Notes under the pieces: model-generated
Told to the model about the DNA's origin: nothing
Databases searched by the model: none
The model's input: only the letters and a program-made list of their open reading frames with translations
Translations under genes and position numbers: made by a program
Source of the DNA: Marispirochaeta sp963667435
Lineage (GTDB): Bacteria; Spirochaetota; Spirochaetia; JC444; Marispirochaetaceae
NCBI GenBank assembly: GCA_963667435.1
Contig: OY763414.1
Location: 2,046,001-2,110,000, forward strand
Reading direction: 5' to 3'
Length of the DNA stretch: 64,000 bases
Shown here: one piece after another, positions 17,438 to 26,034 of the stretch
Layout: every line of letters begins with the position of its first letter
Numbering within the stretch: position 1 is the first letter of the stretch

Positions 17438-17788
17438 ATGACAGTAAAATCTCTTCCCGGTCTGCTGCTTCCGGTGTTCACCGTCATTCTGCTTGCTGCA
17501 GGTCAGCTGTCAGCCAAACAGGGCGCATCTCTTCAGGCGGCCGGCAACAGCGGACTTATATTCCTGATGCTCTCCTACGGCTGCTACATGCTCCGTGGTA
17601 TAAGCTGGACAGGTACTCTCCGCAGCATGCCCGTCAGCAGGGCATATCCGATACTTGCCTCGGGGTACCCCCTGATCCTCGTGCTCTCTGCACTTATATT
17701 CCATGAAGGAGTAAGTCCCGTAAAAGTGGCAGGCGCCGGATTTATCACCCTGGGAGTAATACTCTCGGGAGCATCTGCGGATGAGTAA
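17438..17788 (+). CDS. Small EamA/SMR-type membrane protein, first of a pair
   Basis: 116 residues with four predicted membrane helices, resembling half of an EamA transporter or one subunit of an ArnE/ArnF-type flippase. The segment SRAYPILASGYPLILVLSALIFHEG matches the SMR/EamA core where a helix carries the substrate path and is followed by a glycine-rich helix ending AGFITLGVILS. It follows the esterase stop by eight bases and overlaps the next small transporter by eight bases. The pair probably forms an antiparallel heterodimer. Substrate is unknown; the neighbouring GT2 suggests a lipid-linked sugar rather than a drug. Confidence 0.75.
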   Translation: MTVKSLPGLLLPVFTVILLAAGQLSAKQGASLQAAGNSGLIFLMLSYGCYMLRGISWTGTLRSMPVSRAYPILASGYPLILVLSALIFHEGVSPVKVAGAGFITLGVILSGASADE

Positions 17789-18143
17789 TTTTTTTGCCTG
17801 TGTGGAGGTGGTCCTCACCGGACTGATAACATCCGCCGCCCAGATTCTACTGAGGAAAGGCGCTCCTGAAATTGTTCTGACAAGAGGACTCAAACCTTTT
17901 TTTGCCTCCGTTCTGAAAGTGCCGCTTCTCACCGGTGGATTTCTTGCCGCAGGGGCACCTCTGCTCTATTTCCATGCGCTACAGATCCTCCCCCTCTCCC
18001 TGGCATTCGGCCTTTCCGCCCTTTCCTATATCTGGGTACCCCTGGGAGGATGGCTGTTTCTCCGGGAACATATCAGCCGCAGACGCCTAACAGGCACCGT
18101 CAGTATTATCACCGGACTGTTGATCTGGAGCATCGGATTGTGA
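17781..18143 (+). CDS. Small EamA/SMR-type membrane protein, second of a pair
   Basis: 120 residues, four predicted membrane helices. It contains AAQILLRKGAP in helix 1, similar to the ArnE/SMR first-helix pattern, and a helix containing LPLSLAFGLSALSYIWVPLGGWLFLRE, typical of EamA proteins. It is clearly related to, but diverged from, the preceding 116-residue protein. The genes overlap by eight bases (ATGAGTAA), and its own stop overlaps the GT2 start by four. Such a heterodimer next to a glycosyltransferase recalls ArnE-ArnF with ArnC. The flippase role is an inference. Confidence 0.75.
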   Translation: MSNFFACVEVVLTGLITSAAQILLRKGAPEIVLTRGLKPFFASVLKVPLLTGGFLAAGAPLLYFHALQILPLSLAFGLSALSYIWVPLGGWLFLREHISRRRLTGTVSIITGLLIWSIGL

Positions 18144-18889
18144 CAATTTCACTTGTAATTCCCACCTACAATGCCTCGAAAGGACTGGGTATCCTGCTGG
18201 AAACAACGGGGCAAATCCTGGAACAGGCCAAATATTCAGAGTATGAAGTGATTCTGGTAGATGACGGCAGCGAAGAAGAGCATCGGCATTTTATCAGATC
18301 CACTCTTATGCAGAACCATCCCCGGCTGCGGATACTTTTTTTACAGGGAAACCACGGGCAGCAGCTGGCCACAATTACCGGAATTGCCCATGCCCGGGGT
18401 GAGATTATTCTCACCATGGATGATGACATGGAACATCCTCCCCGGCTTCTGCCGGAACTGATACAGAGTATACAAGAGGGAAATGATCTGACGTATGTGA
18501 TTTCCGATATCCTCTACGCCTCCTGTGTCAGAAAAGCAGGAGCCCGGTTCAGAGACATGGTGTTTCGCCGGATGCTGCGTGTTCCTGCGGGAATCAGGGT
18601 TTCAAGCTTCCGCGCCATGAACAGGACACTGGCAGAGGCGGTGCTGGCCGGTCCCTGCCCATGGCCCTATTTCTCGGCCATGGCAGTCCGACAGAATCCC
18701 CGGATAGCAAATATTCACACCGAGTCCACACCAAGAACCCAGGGAAGACAACGACTGCTGCCTCTTTCCGGACTGCTTGTAAAAATTCTCCTCTATTACT
18801 CCCTTCCTGGAGCCGGAAACGCTCCCCCCGTTAGCCTGCCTCCTCACACACTGATTCCCCCGACACAACTGAAGGAGAACCTCCAGTGA
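18140..18889 (+). CDS. Glycosyltransferase family 2 (DPM1/ArnC-like)
   Basis: 249 residues starting at GTG 18140, whose GTGA overlaps the previous stop. The GT-A fold begins with SLVIPTYNASKG, then VILVDDGS and the metal-binding DDD in TMDDDMEHPP near residues 94-96. The order resembles polyprenyl-phosphate glycosyltransferases such as DPM1 and ArnC, but the C-terminus shows no clear pair of membrane helices. It therefore may act on a lipid carrier as a peripheral protein. The ATP-grasp gene starts inside its stop. The donor and acceptor are unknown; linkage to two small transporters suggests synthesis of a lipid-linked sugar that is then flipped. Confidence 0.82.
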   Translation: MTISLVIPTYNASKGLGILLETTGQILEQAKYSEYEVILVDDGSEEEHRHFIRSTLMQNHPRLRILFLQGNHGQQLATITGIAHARGEIILTMDDDMEHPPRLLPELIQSIQEGNDLTYVISDILYASCVRKAGARFRDMVFRRMLRVPAGIRVSSFRAMNRTLAEAVLAGPCPWPYFSAMAVRQNPRIANIHTESTPRTQGRQRLLPLSGLLVKILLYYSLPGAGNAPPVSLPPHTLIPPTQLKENLQ

Positions 18890-20133
18890 GCACCCTTCTT
18901 GTCCTTGGTGGCGGCAGCAGTCAGCTCTCCGGTCTCCGGCGCTCTCTAAAAATGGGACACCGGGTGATTGTCGCGGATATAAACCCGGAAGCCCCCGGGT
19001 GCGCACTTGCCCATGAGGTTGTGAAGGCAAGCACCTTTGACCCGCAGGCCGTTATTCGTGCAGCCCGGGAACATAAGGTTGACGGTATTTTAACCATGGG
19101 AAGCGACCAGCCTGTTCTAACCCAGGCCATCGCAGCAGAAGAGCTCGGACTGCCCTCCTTCCTCTCCCCGGAAGCAGCCCTGAAGGCAACCAACAAGAAA
19201 GCAATGAAAACCGAACTTCGCAATGCCCGGGTGCCCCTGCCCCCCTTCACCATTATGAATGCTGATTCCCGGGACATTCCGGAAATGTTGAAAACTCCGG
19301 CCGTAATAAAGCCCCTGGACAGTCAGGGCCAGCGGGGTATTTTTTATCTTACAGACCGGAAGATTCCAGCCGAAACCGTAACCGAGACCCTTTCCTTCTC
19401 CCGGCAGCGTGAATTTATTACAGAAGAGTTCTTTCCGGGGGGAGAAGTTACCCTGTCGGGCTGGCTCTGCGGCGGCAGACTTCAGGTGTTCAGCATAACC
19501 GACCGGGTAACCCGTCATCTGCTTCCACGGCTGGGAGTCTGCTTTGCCCATCGCTATCCCAGTATGTATGTAGAAAGGACTGCAGAAATTACGACCGTTG
19601 CAGAGACAGCCCTTGCCGCACTCGATATCAGCGAAGGGCCGGTATACATACAGCTTTTTGTCGGAACTGATGAAATCGTAATAAATGAGGTAGCCTGTCG
19701 CCTGGGCGGTGCTTATGAAGATGAGTTTATACCCCTTATTACCGGCATTGATATTCTCGATCTTCTGATCCGCGGAACCCTGGGAGAAAAGATACGCTCA
19801 GAAGATACAGCTCCCAGAGTATCCGCACCTCCGGCAATATCTGTACCGCTCCTCTTCTGCCGCCCCGGTACGATACACCACTGGAGAAATACTGCGGAAG
19901 CAAGAACCATCCCGGGGATGCTTACCTACAGCCCGATTCTCCCGGAAGGAACTGTTATCGGCAGTACTGAAAACTCAACCCAGCGGGCAGCCTATGCAAT
20001 TATCGTCCGGGACACACAGGAAGAGGTTAACACCTCCGTAGAAGAGTTCTTCCGCACAGCTGGGCCCGTGGATGCATCAAACCGGCCGCTGTTTCTCGAC
20101 TCACGACCGGAGATCCGTTTTCCGATTGCATAA
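18886..20133 (+). CDS. ATP-grasp ligase of unknown substrate
   Basis: 415 residues starting at GTG 18886, which overlaps the GT2 stop by four bases and has GGAG eight bases upstream. The N-terminus is a pre-ATP-grasp Rossmann-like domain beginning with LLVLGGGSSQLSG. The ATP-grasp core follows: the nucleotide-binding Lys in VIKPLDSQGQRG near residue 140 and the metal-binding Glu/Asn in INEVACRLGG near 265. A C-terminal domain of about 100 residues resembles those of PurK/carboxylase-like enzymes. ATP-grasp enzymes join a carboxylate to an amine or thiol through an acyl-phosphate. Its place in this operon suggests addition of an amino acid or similar group to a sugar or lipid intermediate, but no substrate can be claimed. 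Confidence 0.85.
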   Translation: MSTLLVLGGGSSQLSGLRRSLKMGHRVIVADINPEAPGCALAHEVVKASTFDPQAVIRAAREHKVDGILTMGSDQPVLTQAIAAEELGLPSFLSPEAALKATNKKAMKTELRNARVPLPPFTIMNADSRDIPEMLKTPAVIKPLDSQGQRGIFYLTDRKIPAETVTETLSFSRQREFITEEFFPGGEVTLSGWLCGGRLQVFSITDRVTRHLLPRLGVCFAHRYPSMYVERTAEITTVAETALAALDISEGPVYIQLFVGTDEIVINEVACRLGGAYEDEFIPLITGIDILDLLIRGTLGEKIRSEDTAPRVSAPPAISVPLLFCRPGTIHHWRNTAEARTIPGMLTYSPILPEGTVIGSTENSTQRAAYAIIVRDTQEEVNTSVEEFFRTAGPVDASNRPLFLDSRPEIRFPIA

Positions 20134-20143
20134 TAAATATCCC

Positions 20144-20173
20144 TTTACTGTCTCCATATGGAAACGGTATTCT
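20144..20173 (+). promoter_or_regulatory. Promoter of the NMT1-type ABC operon, leaderless type
   Basis: TTTACT (20144-20149), an 18-base spacer holding the palindrome CCATATGG, and TATTCT (20168-20173) end eight bases before ATG 20182. An AAGG in those eight bases could act as a weak ribosome site, so the leaderless reading is less certain here. Confidence 0.4.
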
Positions 20174-20181
20174 AAGGCCGT

Positions 20182-21165
20182 ATGAGAGCATCGCCCAGTT
20201 TCCACTTCACCCCCGGCAAAACTGCATTTGTTTTGCTGTTGATACTTCTGTTGCCGATTTCCAGCTGTTCAAAACAGGCAGACGTAACAACCCTTCGTAT
20301 TGCCGAGCAGTACGGACTTGCTTATGCTCCTCTGCAGCTTATGCGCCTGGAAAAACAACTGGAAAAAGCGGGCATAAAACCGGAGTGGGTAAAGCTTATA
20401 AATACAGCCTCCATCCGGGAAGCCATGCTGGCCGGCCGGGTAGACATTGGTTTTATGGGTATCCCTCCGTTTCTCCTGGGCCGGGATAAGGGTATGGACT
20501 GGAAAATTTTTACCGGCCTGTCCAGGGCACCCCTGGGACTTGTCAGCCGCAAGGAGAATCTGCACAGTCTGGGAGATCTGTCGAACAGCGACAGAATCGC
20601 CCTGCCTCAGCCGGGGAGCATTCAGCACATACTGCTTTCCATGGCAGCAGAAAAGGAACTTGGTGACAGCAGCTGGTTTGACTCCCGGCTGGTAACCCTT
20701 TCCCATCCGGACGGGTTTGCCGCCCTATCAAGCGGCGGGGGCATAAGCGCCCACTACACCTCTCCTCCCTATCTGTTTGAAGAGCTCAAGCTCCCAGGTG
20801 CCAGACTATTGACAGACGGCGAGACAGCCTTCGGCGGGGCTTTCACCTTTATCGTGGGAGTAAGCAGAGGGGGGCTGCAAAATGAAGATCCGAAGCTTCT
20901 GGAAAAGTTTACCGGCATATTGAAGGAATGCATAAACCGTTTTGAATCGGACAGGGAAGATATCGTTGAAACCCTGAGTCCGGAATATGCCATACACGGG
21001 GATCTGCTTGCCGAGTACCTCTCTACAGAAGGGCTGATCTATTCACCGGAGATTCTGGGCCTGGACCATTTTCAGGAATTTATGTACTCCTCCGGCCTGA
21101 TAGATTCTTCTCCGGTACCCACAAAATATCTTATACTTGCAAATAATCAGGAACACCCCGAGTGA
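20182..21165 (+). CDS. ABC transporter substrate-binding lipoprotein (NMT1/SsuA-like)
   Basis: 327 residues. A signal peptide ends in the lipobox ISSC with Cys at residue 29. The mature part is an NMT1-like/SsuA fold: LRIAEQYGLAYAPL opens the domain, then REAMLAGRVDIGFMGIPPFL, the hinge-side segment of sulfonate, nitrate and thiamine-precursor binders. It lacks the TTHYHLLAAL and AAWHRGDIDG stretches seen in the taurine-type protein at 24994, so the ligand differs. It leads an SBP-permease-ATPase operon with four-base overlaps. Possible ligands include pyrimidine precursors, sulfonates or riboflavin-like molecules. Confidence 0.85.
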   Translation: MRASPSFHFTPGKTAFVLLLILLLPISSCSKQADVTTLRIAEQYGLAYAPLQLMRLEKQLEKAGIKPEWVKLINTASIREAMLAGRVDIGFMGIPPFLLGRDKGMDWKIFTGLSRAPLGLVSRKENLHSLGDLSNSDRIALPQPGSIQHILLSMAAEKELGDSSWFDSRLVTLSHPDGFAALSSGGGISAHYTSPPYLFEELKLPGARLLTDGETAFGGAFTFIVGVSRGGLQNEDPKLLEKFTGILKECINRFESDREDIVETLSPEYAIHGDLLAEYLSTEGLIYSPEILGLDHFQEFMYSSGLIDSSPVPTKYLILANNQEHPE

Positions 21166-21956
21166 AACATAAAGGTCTATTCCGGTTTATACAAAAGACA
21201 GTAGCCGGGATCCTGCTATCAGGCATCATCTGGACTGTCTGGGAGATTCTGCGCAGGATAAGCGGAGCACCGGAAACCCTTTTCCCGTCGGTGACTTCCA
21301 TCATACTACGGCTGACCACCGCCCTCATTAATGAAGACCTGACAGGACAGGTACTGTTCTCCCTGGCCCTGATATGCAGCGGCCTTGCCGCAGGATCTGC
21401 CGCTGCGGTATTCCTGGTTTTCATGGCGGAACTGCACCCAGTACTGGGAAAGACCGTTGATACCATCGCTGCAGTATTTCATCCGCTACCGGGAATAGCC
21501 CTTCTTCCTGTGGTAATTCTCTGGTTCGGCACAGGGATTTCCGCTGTCCTGATTATTATAGTCCATTCTGTAATCTGGCCCCTGACAATAAACCTGAAAA
21601 GCGGCTATGAGAGCCTGCCTGCAACATGGCGGATGGTGGCTGATATTTTCCGATATTCTCCGGCGGAGCGTTTTGCTCACATCACCCTGCCAGGTTCAAT
21701 CCCGTTTGTAATATCAGGCTTGAAGATCGCCTGGGCAAGAGCGTGGCGGGCCCTGATCAGCGCCGAGATGGTATTCGGAGCAGTCGCCTATACCGGCGGA
21801 ATAGGCTGGTTTATCTTTTCCAGACGGATATTCATGGATACCGCGGGAATCTTTGCAGGTATCCTCATGGTGGTAATTCTGGGGCTCGTGGTTGAACAGG
21901 GAGTATTTAAACCCCTGGAGACGGCTGCACGCAGACGATGGGGACGCCTGCCATGA
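21162..21956 (+). CDS. ABC transporter permease (SsuC/TauC/ThiX type)
   Basis: 264 residues beginning at GTG 21162, whose GTGA overlaps the binding-protein stop. About six membrane helices and the BPD_transp_1 fold are evident. The helix containing PLPGIALLPVVILWFGTG is characteristic of SsuC/TauC/NrtB permeases. The EAA-type coupling loop lies near residues 165-190, with SPAERFAHITLPGSIPFVISG. It would form a homodimeric channel with the following ATPase and the lipoprotein before it. Confidence 0.9.
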   Translation: MKHKGLFRFIQKTVAGILLSGIIWTVWEILRRISGAPETLFPSVTSIILRLTTALINEDLTGQVLFSLALICSGLAAGSAAAVFLVFMAELHPVLGKTVDTIAAVFHPLPGIALLPVVILWFGTGISAVLIIIVHSVIWPLTINLKSGYESLPATWRMVADIFRYSPAERFAHITLPGSIPFVISGLKIAWARAWRALISAEMVFGAVAYTGGIGWFIFSRRIFMDTAGIFAGILMVVILGLVVEQGVFKPLETAARRRWGRLP

Positions 21957-22690
21957 ACAGTATTCTCAGTTTCAGAAGTGTACGCCTAGCGTATCCCGAC
22001 AGCGAAACAACGGTACTGCATAATTTCTCCCTCAATCTGCAGAGAGGAGAACTCCTCTGCCTGCTTGGGCCTTCCGGCTGTGGAAAATCCACCCTCCTCA
22101 AAGCTGCTGCCGGGCTTATGCCCCCGAAGGAAGGGAGCATACACAGTCCCCCGGCATCTGCAGCCATGCCCTACCCGCGAATTCTGGTGCTGCAGCAGGA
22201 CGACCAGCTATTTCCCTGGATGACAGTGGAGCAGAACACAGGCATGCCCATGAAAAGACGGGGAAAAAAAGAGTGGAAAAAAACGGTTCACCGTATACTC
22301 CGGTCTGTCTCATTGGGCGAAGCCGGGCACCTCTATCCGCATCAGCTCTCAGGCGGCATGCGACAGCGTGCGATACTGGCCCGGGCCCTAACGGCGGAAC
22401 CGGAACTACTGATGCTTGATGAACCTTTTGCCCACCTGGATGCCTCTGTACGCTCTGCACTCCAGAATCTTGTAGTTGAGATATGGCAGAAACAGGAGAT
22501 CATGCCGTCATCGCTGTTTTTTGTTACCCACGATATACAGGAAGCCCTAATTATGGCTTCCCGTATTATCGTGCTCGATCAGCAGGGAAATATTCAGACA
22601 GACAGAAAAATCGATCTCCCTCGGCCACGGGATCCTTTTAATGACAGACTGATCGGGATGGTGCGGGAACTCAGGGGTCTTCTGGACTGA
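21953..22690 (+). CDS. ABC transporter ATP-binding protein (SsuB/TauB type)
   Basis: 245 residues from ATG 21953, which overlaps the permease stop as ATGA; an alternative in-frame ATG lies at 21938. Walker A GPSGCGKST is near residue 40, the signature LSGGMRQR near 132 and Walker B LLMLDEPFAHLD near 152, with the switch His in FVTHDIQEA. The LSGGMRQR and EPFAHLD forms are typical of NitT/TauT family ATPases. The last 20 bases overlap the 3-prime end of the convergent membrane protein gene. Confidence 0.9.
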   Translation: MNSILSFRSVRLAYPDSETTVLHNFSLNLQRGELLCLLGPSGCGKSTLLKAAAGLMPPKEGSIHSPPASAAMPYPRILVLQQDDQLFPWMTVEQNTGMPMKRRGKKEWKKTVHRILRSVSLGEAGHLYPHQLSGGMRQRAILARALTAEPELLMLDEPFAHLDASVRSALQNLVVEIWQKQEIMPSSLFFVTHDIQEALIMASRIIVLDQQGNIQTDRKIDLPRPRDPFNDRLIGMVRELRGLLD

Positions 22691-24224
22691 TATCCAGCTG
22701 ATAAATCCTGACTTTCCATGTATCTCTGTAACGATAAGGAGCTATTCTCATGGCGTAGCCGGGACTGGAGAACTCTTTTACCAACCGTCCCTTCTCTTTC
22801 AAGAGTTCCTGCATTTCAGGATACCAGTGTGTAATGTTTCCATAGAGTACATTCCACACAGGACGCCGGGCATAAACGAAATCCAGTTCATCCGAAAGAA
22901 TCACATACTCTACAGATCGATCCGCCAGATACTCCTCGAGAAGGTCTTTCCCGTCCTTAATTTCCACAAGGTTTCTCCAGTCATAGAACCTGCCAGAAGT
23001 ACCTGTTACATACTCTCCATACAGATTACTCACCAATATCGAATCAGCCGGGACAACCTCTTCAATATTCCGGAGGAACGAAGAGAAAGTCTCTTTTTCC
23101 CGGGTAAGATCAGAAACAGTAAATATAAGATTTGCTACCAGAAGTGCAGATAACCCTATAACAGAGAATGACAGAACCGGTGGATTTACCCGGGGAGTAA
23201 GTGTTCCCGAAAGAGCGAGGTAATAGAAGGGAAGCAGGAAGATAATAGAAGGCTGACTGTATTTACCGATAATAGCCGAAGCAATGCTGAAACCGAGAAA
23301 TCCCGCCAGAGGCAGAAACTTCCGGTTCCTGAAAAAGTCAATAAGCAGCACAAGGGGAAAGAGCATCATCTGCAGCATAACCGGCGGGGTATGGTAGGTT
23401 CCGCCGGTACGGGTAAATATCCTGGCGTAAAATCCGGGCAGTTTCAGCCATTTTACATCCACCGGCTGAAGCACACCCAGAGGTTGACCATATGTTAGAT
23501 AATCCTGAATAAACGAGGGGTTAAAAGAAAAACTGAGGGAAATAAATATTAGGGTAAGTCCAGCGGTACCGGTCAGATACATAAGCCCCTCCCGCACTGG
23601 TCGTCTCCTGCTTAAAACGGAAATCAACAGAAAAAGAGCTGGCGGCCAGGCAATGATGAACGCATTCGGGTGAACTCCTGCTGCTGCTCCTGTCAGAATT
23701 CCGGCAAAAAGCCCCCGTTTTCCCGGAGAAAGATCCTTTTCCGTCAGAACAAGCAGAACAGCAGTTTCTACTAATAGAAGACAGCTTTCCTGCCGTGCAA
23801 GATGACTTATGTAGATAAACTGGATATCACAGGCCATAAGCAGAATAATCAAAAGACGAAGGGGGTGCTTTTCGCCTGAAAATACGTTGCGGAGAAGTCG
23901 TGCAAAAAGCAGCAGAGTCAGAGCCCCTGCACAAAGAGACAAAAGCCGGACAGAAAAAAGACTGTAGCCGAAGATCAGAATAAAGGGGATCTGCAGAAGG
24001 TGATACAGAATTTTTATTGCATGGGGATGCCGTGGATACAGGTCGAAGAAATCTTCCGTAGCAGCAGGCGACCCTGCATCTATCATCGAGCGGGTAAGCC
24101 CGCTCAGCCAGGGCTCATCAGTATGCACAAAGGGATAGGCCTGAAGGAAAAAGAGATTAAGAATAAACCAAAATAAAACAATTAAAAGAAGGGTATTTTT
24201 TTTTAGAAAATTATTTCCGACCAT
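22671..24224 (-). CDS. GT-C fold membrane glycosyltransferase-like protein (GT39/PMT type)
   Basis: 517 residues with about ten membrane helices in the first 400 and a soluble C-terminal part of about 110. The first extracytoplasmic loop has the acidic motif HTDEPW near residues 34-39, as in GT-C enzymes using polyprenyl-phosphate sugars. A DFFDLYPRHPHAIKILYHLL segment follows, matching the PMT_2 style where a catalytic Asp/Glu is followed by a His-rich reentrant loop. It starts one base after the tauB stop, so it is translationally coupled to a taurine-type transporter, an unexpected pairing. Its 3-prime end overlaps the convergent ABC gene by 20 bases. Acceptor unknown. Confidence 0.75.
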   Translation of the reverse strand: MVGNNFLKKNTLLLIVLFWFILNLFFLQAYPFVHTDEPWLSGLTRSMIDAGSPAATEDFFDLYPRHPHAIKILYHLLQIPFILIFGYSLFSVRLLSLCAGALTLLLFARLLRNVFSGEKHPLRLLIILLMACDIQFIYISHLARQESCLLLVETAVLLVLTEKDLSPGKRGLFAGILTGAAAGVHPNAFIIAWPPALFLLISVLSRRRPVREGLMYLTGTAGLTLIFISLSFSFNPSFIQDYLTYGQPLGVLQPVDVKWLKLPGFYARIFTRTGGTYHTPPVMLQMMLFPLVLLIDFFRNRKFLPLAGFLGFSIASAIIGKYSQPSIIFLLPFYYLALSGTLTPRVNPPVLSFSVIGLSALLVANLIFTVSDLTREKETFSSFLRNIEEVVPADSILVSNLYGEYVTGTSGRFYDWRNLVEIKDGKDLLEEYLADRSVEYVILSDELDFVYARRPVWNVLYGNITHWYPEMQELLKEKGRLVKEFSSPGYAMRIAPYRYRDTWKVRIYQLDISPEDP

Positions 24225-24225
24225 G

Positions 24226-24990
24226 TCAGGCCCAGATATACTTGAGAACTTCCTCTCTTAAGGAGACAAACTCCGGCAGAGATTTTATCTCCCGGCTGTT
24301 TTGATCGGCATAACCGGAACTGAAAGGTGTATCAATGGAGCTCAGGATTCTGCCGGGCAGTTCCGACATAACATAGACCCGGGTGGAGAGGTAAATCGCT
24401 TCCTCCACACTATGGGTAATAAACAGAACAGTCTTGCCTGTTTCCCGCCAGAGATGTAAAAGCTCCTCCTGAAGATGCTCCCTGGTGAGCACATCAAGCG
24501 CCCCGAAGGGCTCATCCATAAGCAGGATATCCGGATCATTGGCAAGAATCCGGGCAATGGCAACCCTCTGCTGCATACCCCCGGAAAGCTCATAGGGGTG
24601 CATATGTCCGAAATCTGACAGGTTTACCCTGCGTAGATTCTCCTGCACAACCTGTTTCTGAGTCTCCCGGGAGAACCCGCGAATCTTCAACCCGAAGGCT
24701 ACATTCTGCTCAACATTAAGCCAGGGGTAGAGAGCAGGTTTCTGAAATACAATCCCCCGGTCTTTTCCGGGAGAAGTTAAGGGCGCTCCCTTTTGAGTTA
24801 TCCGCCCTTTTGTTGGAGATAAAAATCCCCCAATAACATTGAGGAGGGTGGATTTCCCGCAGCCCGACGGCCCGACAATACTGATAAAATCGCCCTGGTT
24901 GACAGAAAAGGATACGTCATCAACTGCGGAAAGAGTTCCCTTTTTTGTTTCAAAATCTACGGATATCCCGGAGAGTTCCAGCAGGCTCAA
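24226..24990 (-). CDS. tauB: Taurine/sulfonate ABC transporter ATP-binding protein
   Basis: 254 residues. Walker A GPSGCGKST lies near residue 40, the signature LSGGMQQR near 136 and Walker B ILLMDEPFGALD near 157, followed by FITHSVEEA, the usual TauB/SsuB form. It is three bases downstream of the TauA-like binding protein and is followed after one base by a GT-C protein. It energises uptake of taurine or a related sulfonate across the cytoplasmic membrane. The family symbol is assigned mainly through the neighbouring binding protein. Confidence 0.88.
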   Translation of the reverse strand: MSLLELSGISVDFETKKGTLSAVDDVSFSVNQGDFISIVGPSGCGKSTLLNVIGGFLSPTKGRITQKGAPLTSPGKDRGIVFQKPALYPWLNVEQNVAFGLKIRGFSRETQKQVVQENLRRVNLSDFGHMHPYELSGGMQQRVAIARILANDPDILLMDEPFGALDVLTREHLQEELLHLWRETGKTVLFITHSVEEAIYLSTRVYVMSELPGRILSSIDTPFSSGYADQNSREIKSLPEFVSLREEVLKYIWA

Positions 24991-24993
24991 TGT

Positions 24994-26022
24994 TTATTTC
25001 TCCAGAGCCTCTTCGATGTATTCCGGGTGCAGAGCCGCCTTAAATGCTTCAAGATCAGGTGAGCCAAGAATCGTCTGCTGAGTCACAAGAAAATCAGCGG
25101 TGGCCTTAAGTACAGATGCCAGGTTGCCTATATGTCCACGGGTACCCATATACCGGTCACTCAGCTGCTCTTTTCCAGAGAGCAGTACAAGACTTTTCAT
25201 CTGACGGACAGCCTCCTTTTCGGGAATATCAAACTGACGGCTTACAGCGGCTGCCGCTTCACTGCTGTTTTCGTTATAGAAATCAACAGCTTTAATTTCG
25301 CCTTTAATATACTGAGTTACCAGATCAGGGTACTTCTCCGCAAAACCTTTTCTGACAACAGTGATGTCACCAGTAAGATAACCTGCTTCAGCCAGTTTTC
25401 TGGAATAGACCACCACTTTCCCTCCGCTTTCAAGCATTTTCGCCAGGGTGGGTTCCCATATAAAACTGCCGTCGATATCTCCTCTGTGCCAGGCTGCAAG
25501 AGCATCCGGCGGCTGCATATCAAAAATCTGTACAGTCTCGGGGTCAACCCCCTCTATCTCCAGTGCCGCAAGCAGGTGGTAGTGCGTAGTTGCACCAAAG
25601 GGAACAGCTATCTTCTTGCCGGCAAGGCTCTTCACATCCGTTATCCCGGAATCTTCTTTTACCACCAGAGCCTCATTATCGCCAATGATGTCATGGATCC
25701 AGATAACATCAAAAGGAACCCCGTTGGCAATTCCGGCGGCAATTCCGCTGCTGCCGGAGAGGCCGATATCGATACTGCCGGCAGCAAGTCCGGTATTGAG
25801 TTCCGATCCGGAATTAAGCTGCACCCATTCCACTGGAATTTCTGTCTCTTTTTCAAACCAGCCGAAATCCTTGGAGATAATCTGACCATTCGGAATAGCC
25901 TGAAACCCGACAACTATCTTATCAGGTTTGCCCGAAGCATTATCCCTGCTGCCTGCGGCAGTTACACTTATAATTGTTAATGTCACAAAAACCAGAAGGA
26001 CTATTGCTCTTTTCATTTTCAT
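24994..26022 (-). CDS. tauA: Taurine-type ABC transporter substrate-binding protein
   Basis: 342 residues with a signal peptide ending near VTAAGS and no lipobox Cys. It matches TauA closely from memory of that family: LGSSGIAAGIANGVPF-like loop (here GLSGSSGIAAGIANG near residue 83), EALVVKEDSGI, KKIAVPFGATTHYHLLAAL near 140 and MQPPDALAAWHRGDIDG near 165-180, which line the sulfonate pocket. ATG 26022 has AAGGA eight bases upstream; ATG 26016 is an alternative. The order tauC-tauA-tauB differs from the tauABCD order of E. coli, and no tauD is in the window, so the taurine fate is unknown. Confidence 0.88.
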   Translation of the reverse strand: MKMKRAIVLLVFVTLTIISVTAAGSRDNASGKPDKIVVGFQAIPNGQIISKDFGWFEKETEIPVEWVQLNSGSELNTGLAAGSIDIGLSGSSGIAAGIANGVPFDVIWIHDIIGDNEALVVKEDSGITDVKSLAGKKIAVPFGATTHYHLLAALEIEGVDPETVQIFDMQPPDALAAWHRGDIDGSFIWEPTLAKMLESGGKVVVYSRKLAEAGYLTGDITVVRKGFAEKYPDLVTQYIKGEIKAVDFYNENSSEAAAAVSRQFDIPEKEAVRQMKSLVLLSGKEQLSDRYMGTRGHIGNLASVLKATADFLVTQQTILGSPDLEAFKAALHPEYIEEALEK

Positions 26023-26034
26023 TCCTTGTATCCT

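Noticed and set aside
25132..25980. 282-residue plus-strand frame
   Set aside because: Antisense to tauA, whose motifs are clear; the predicted protein has no family features.
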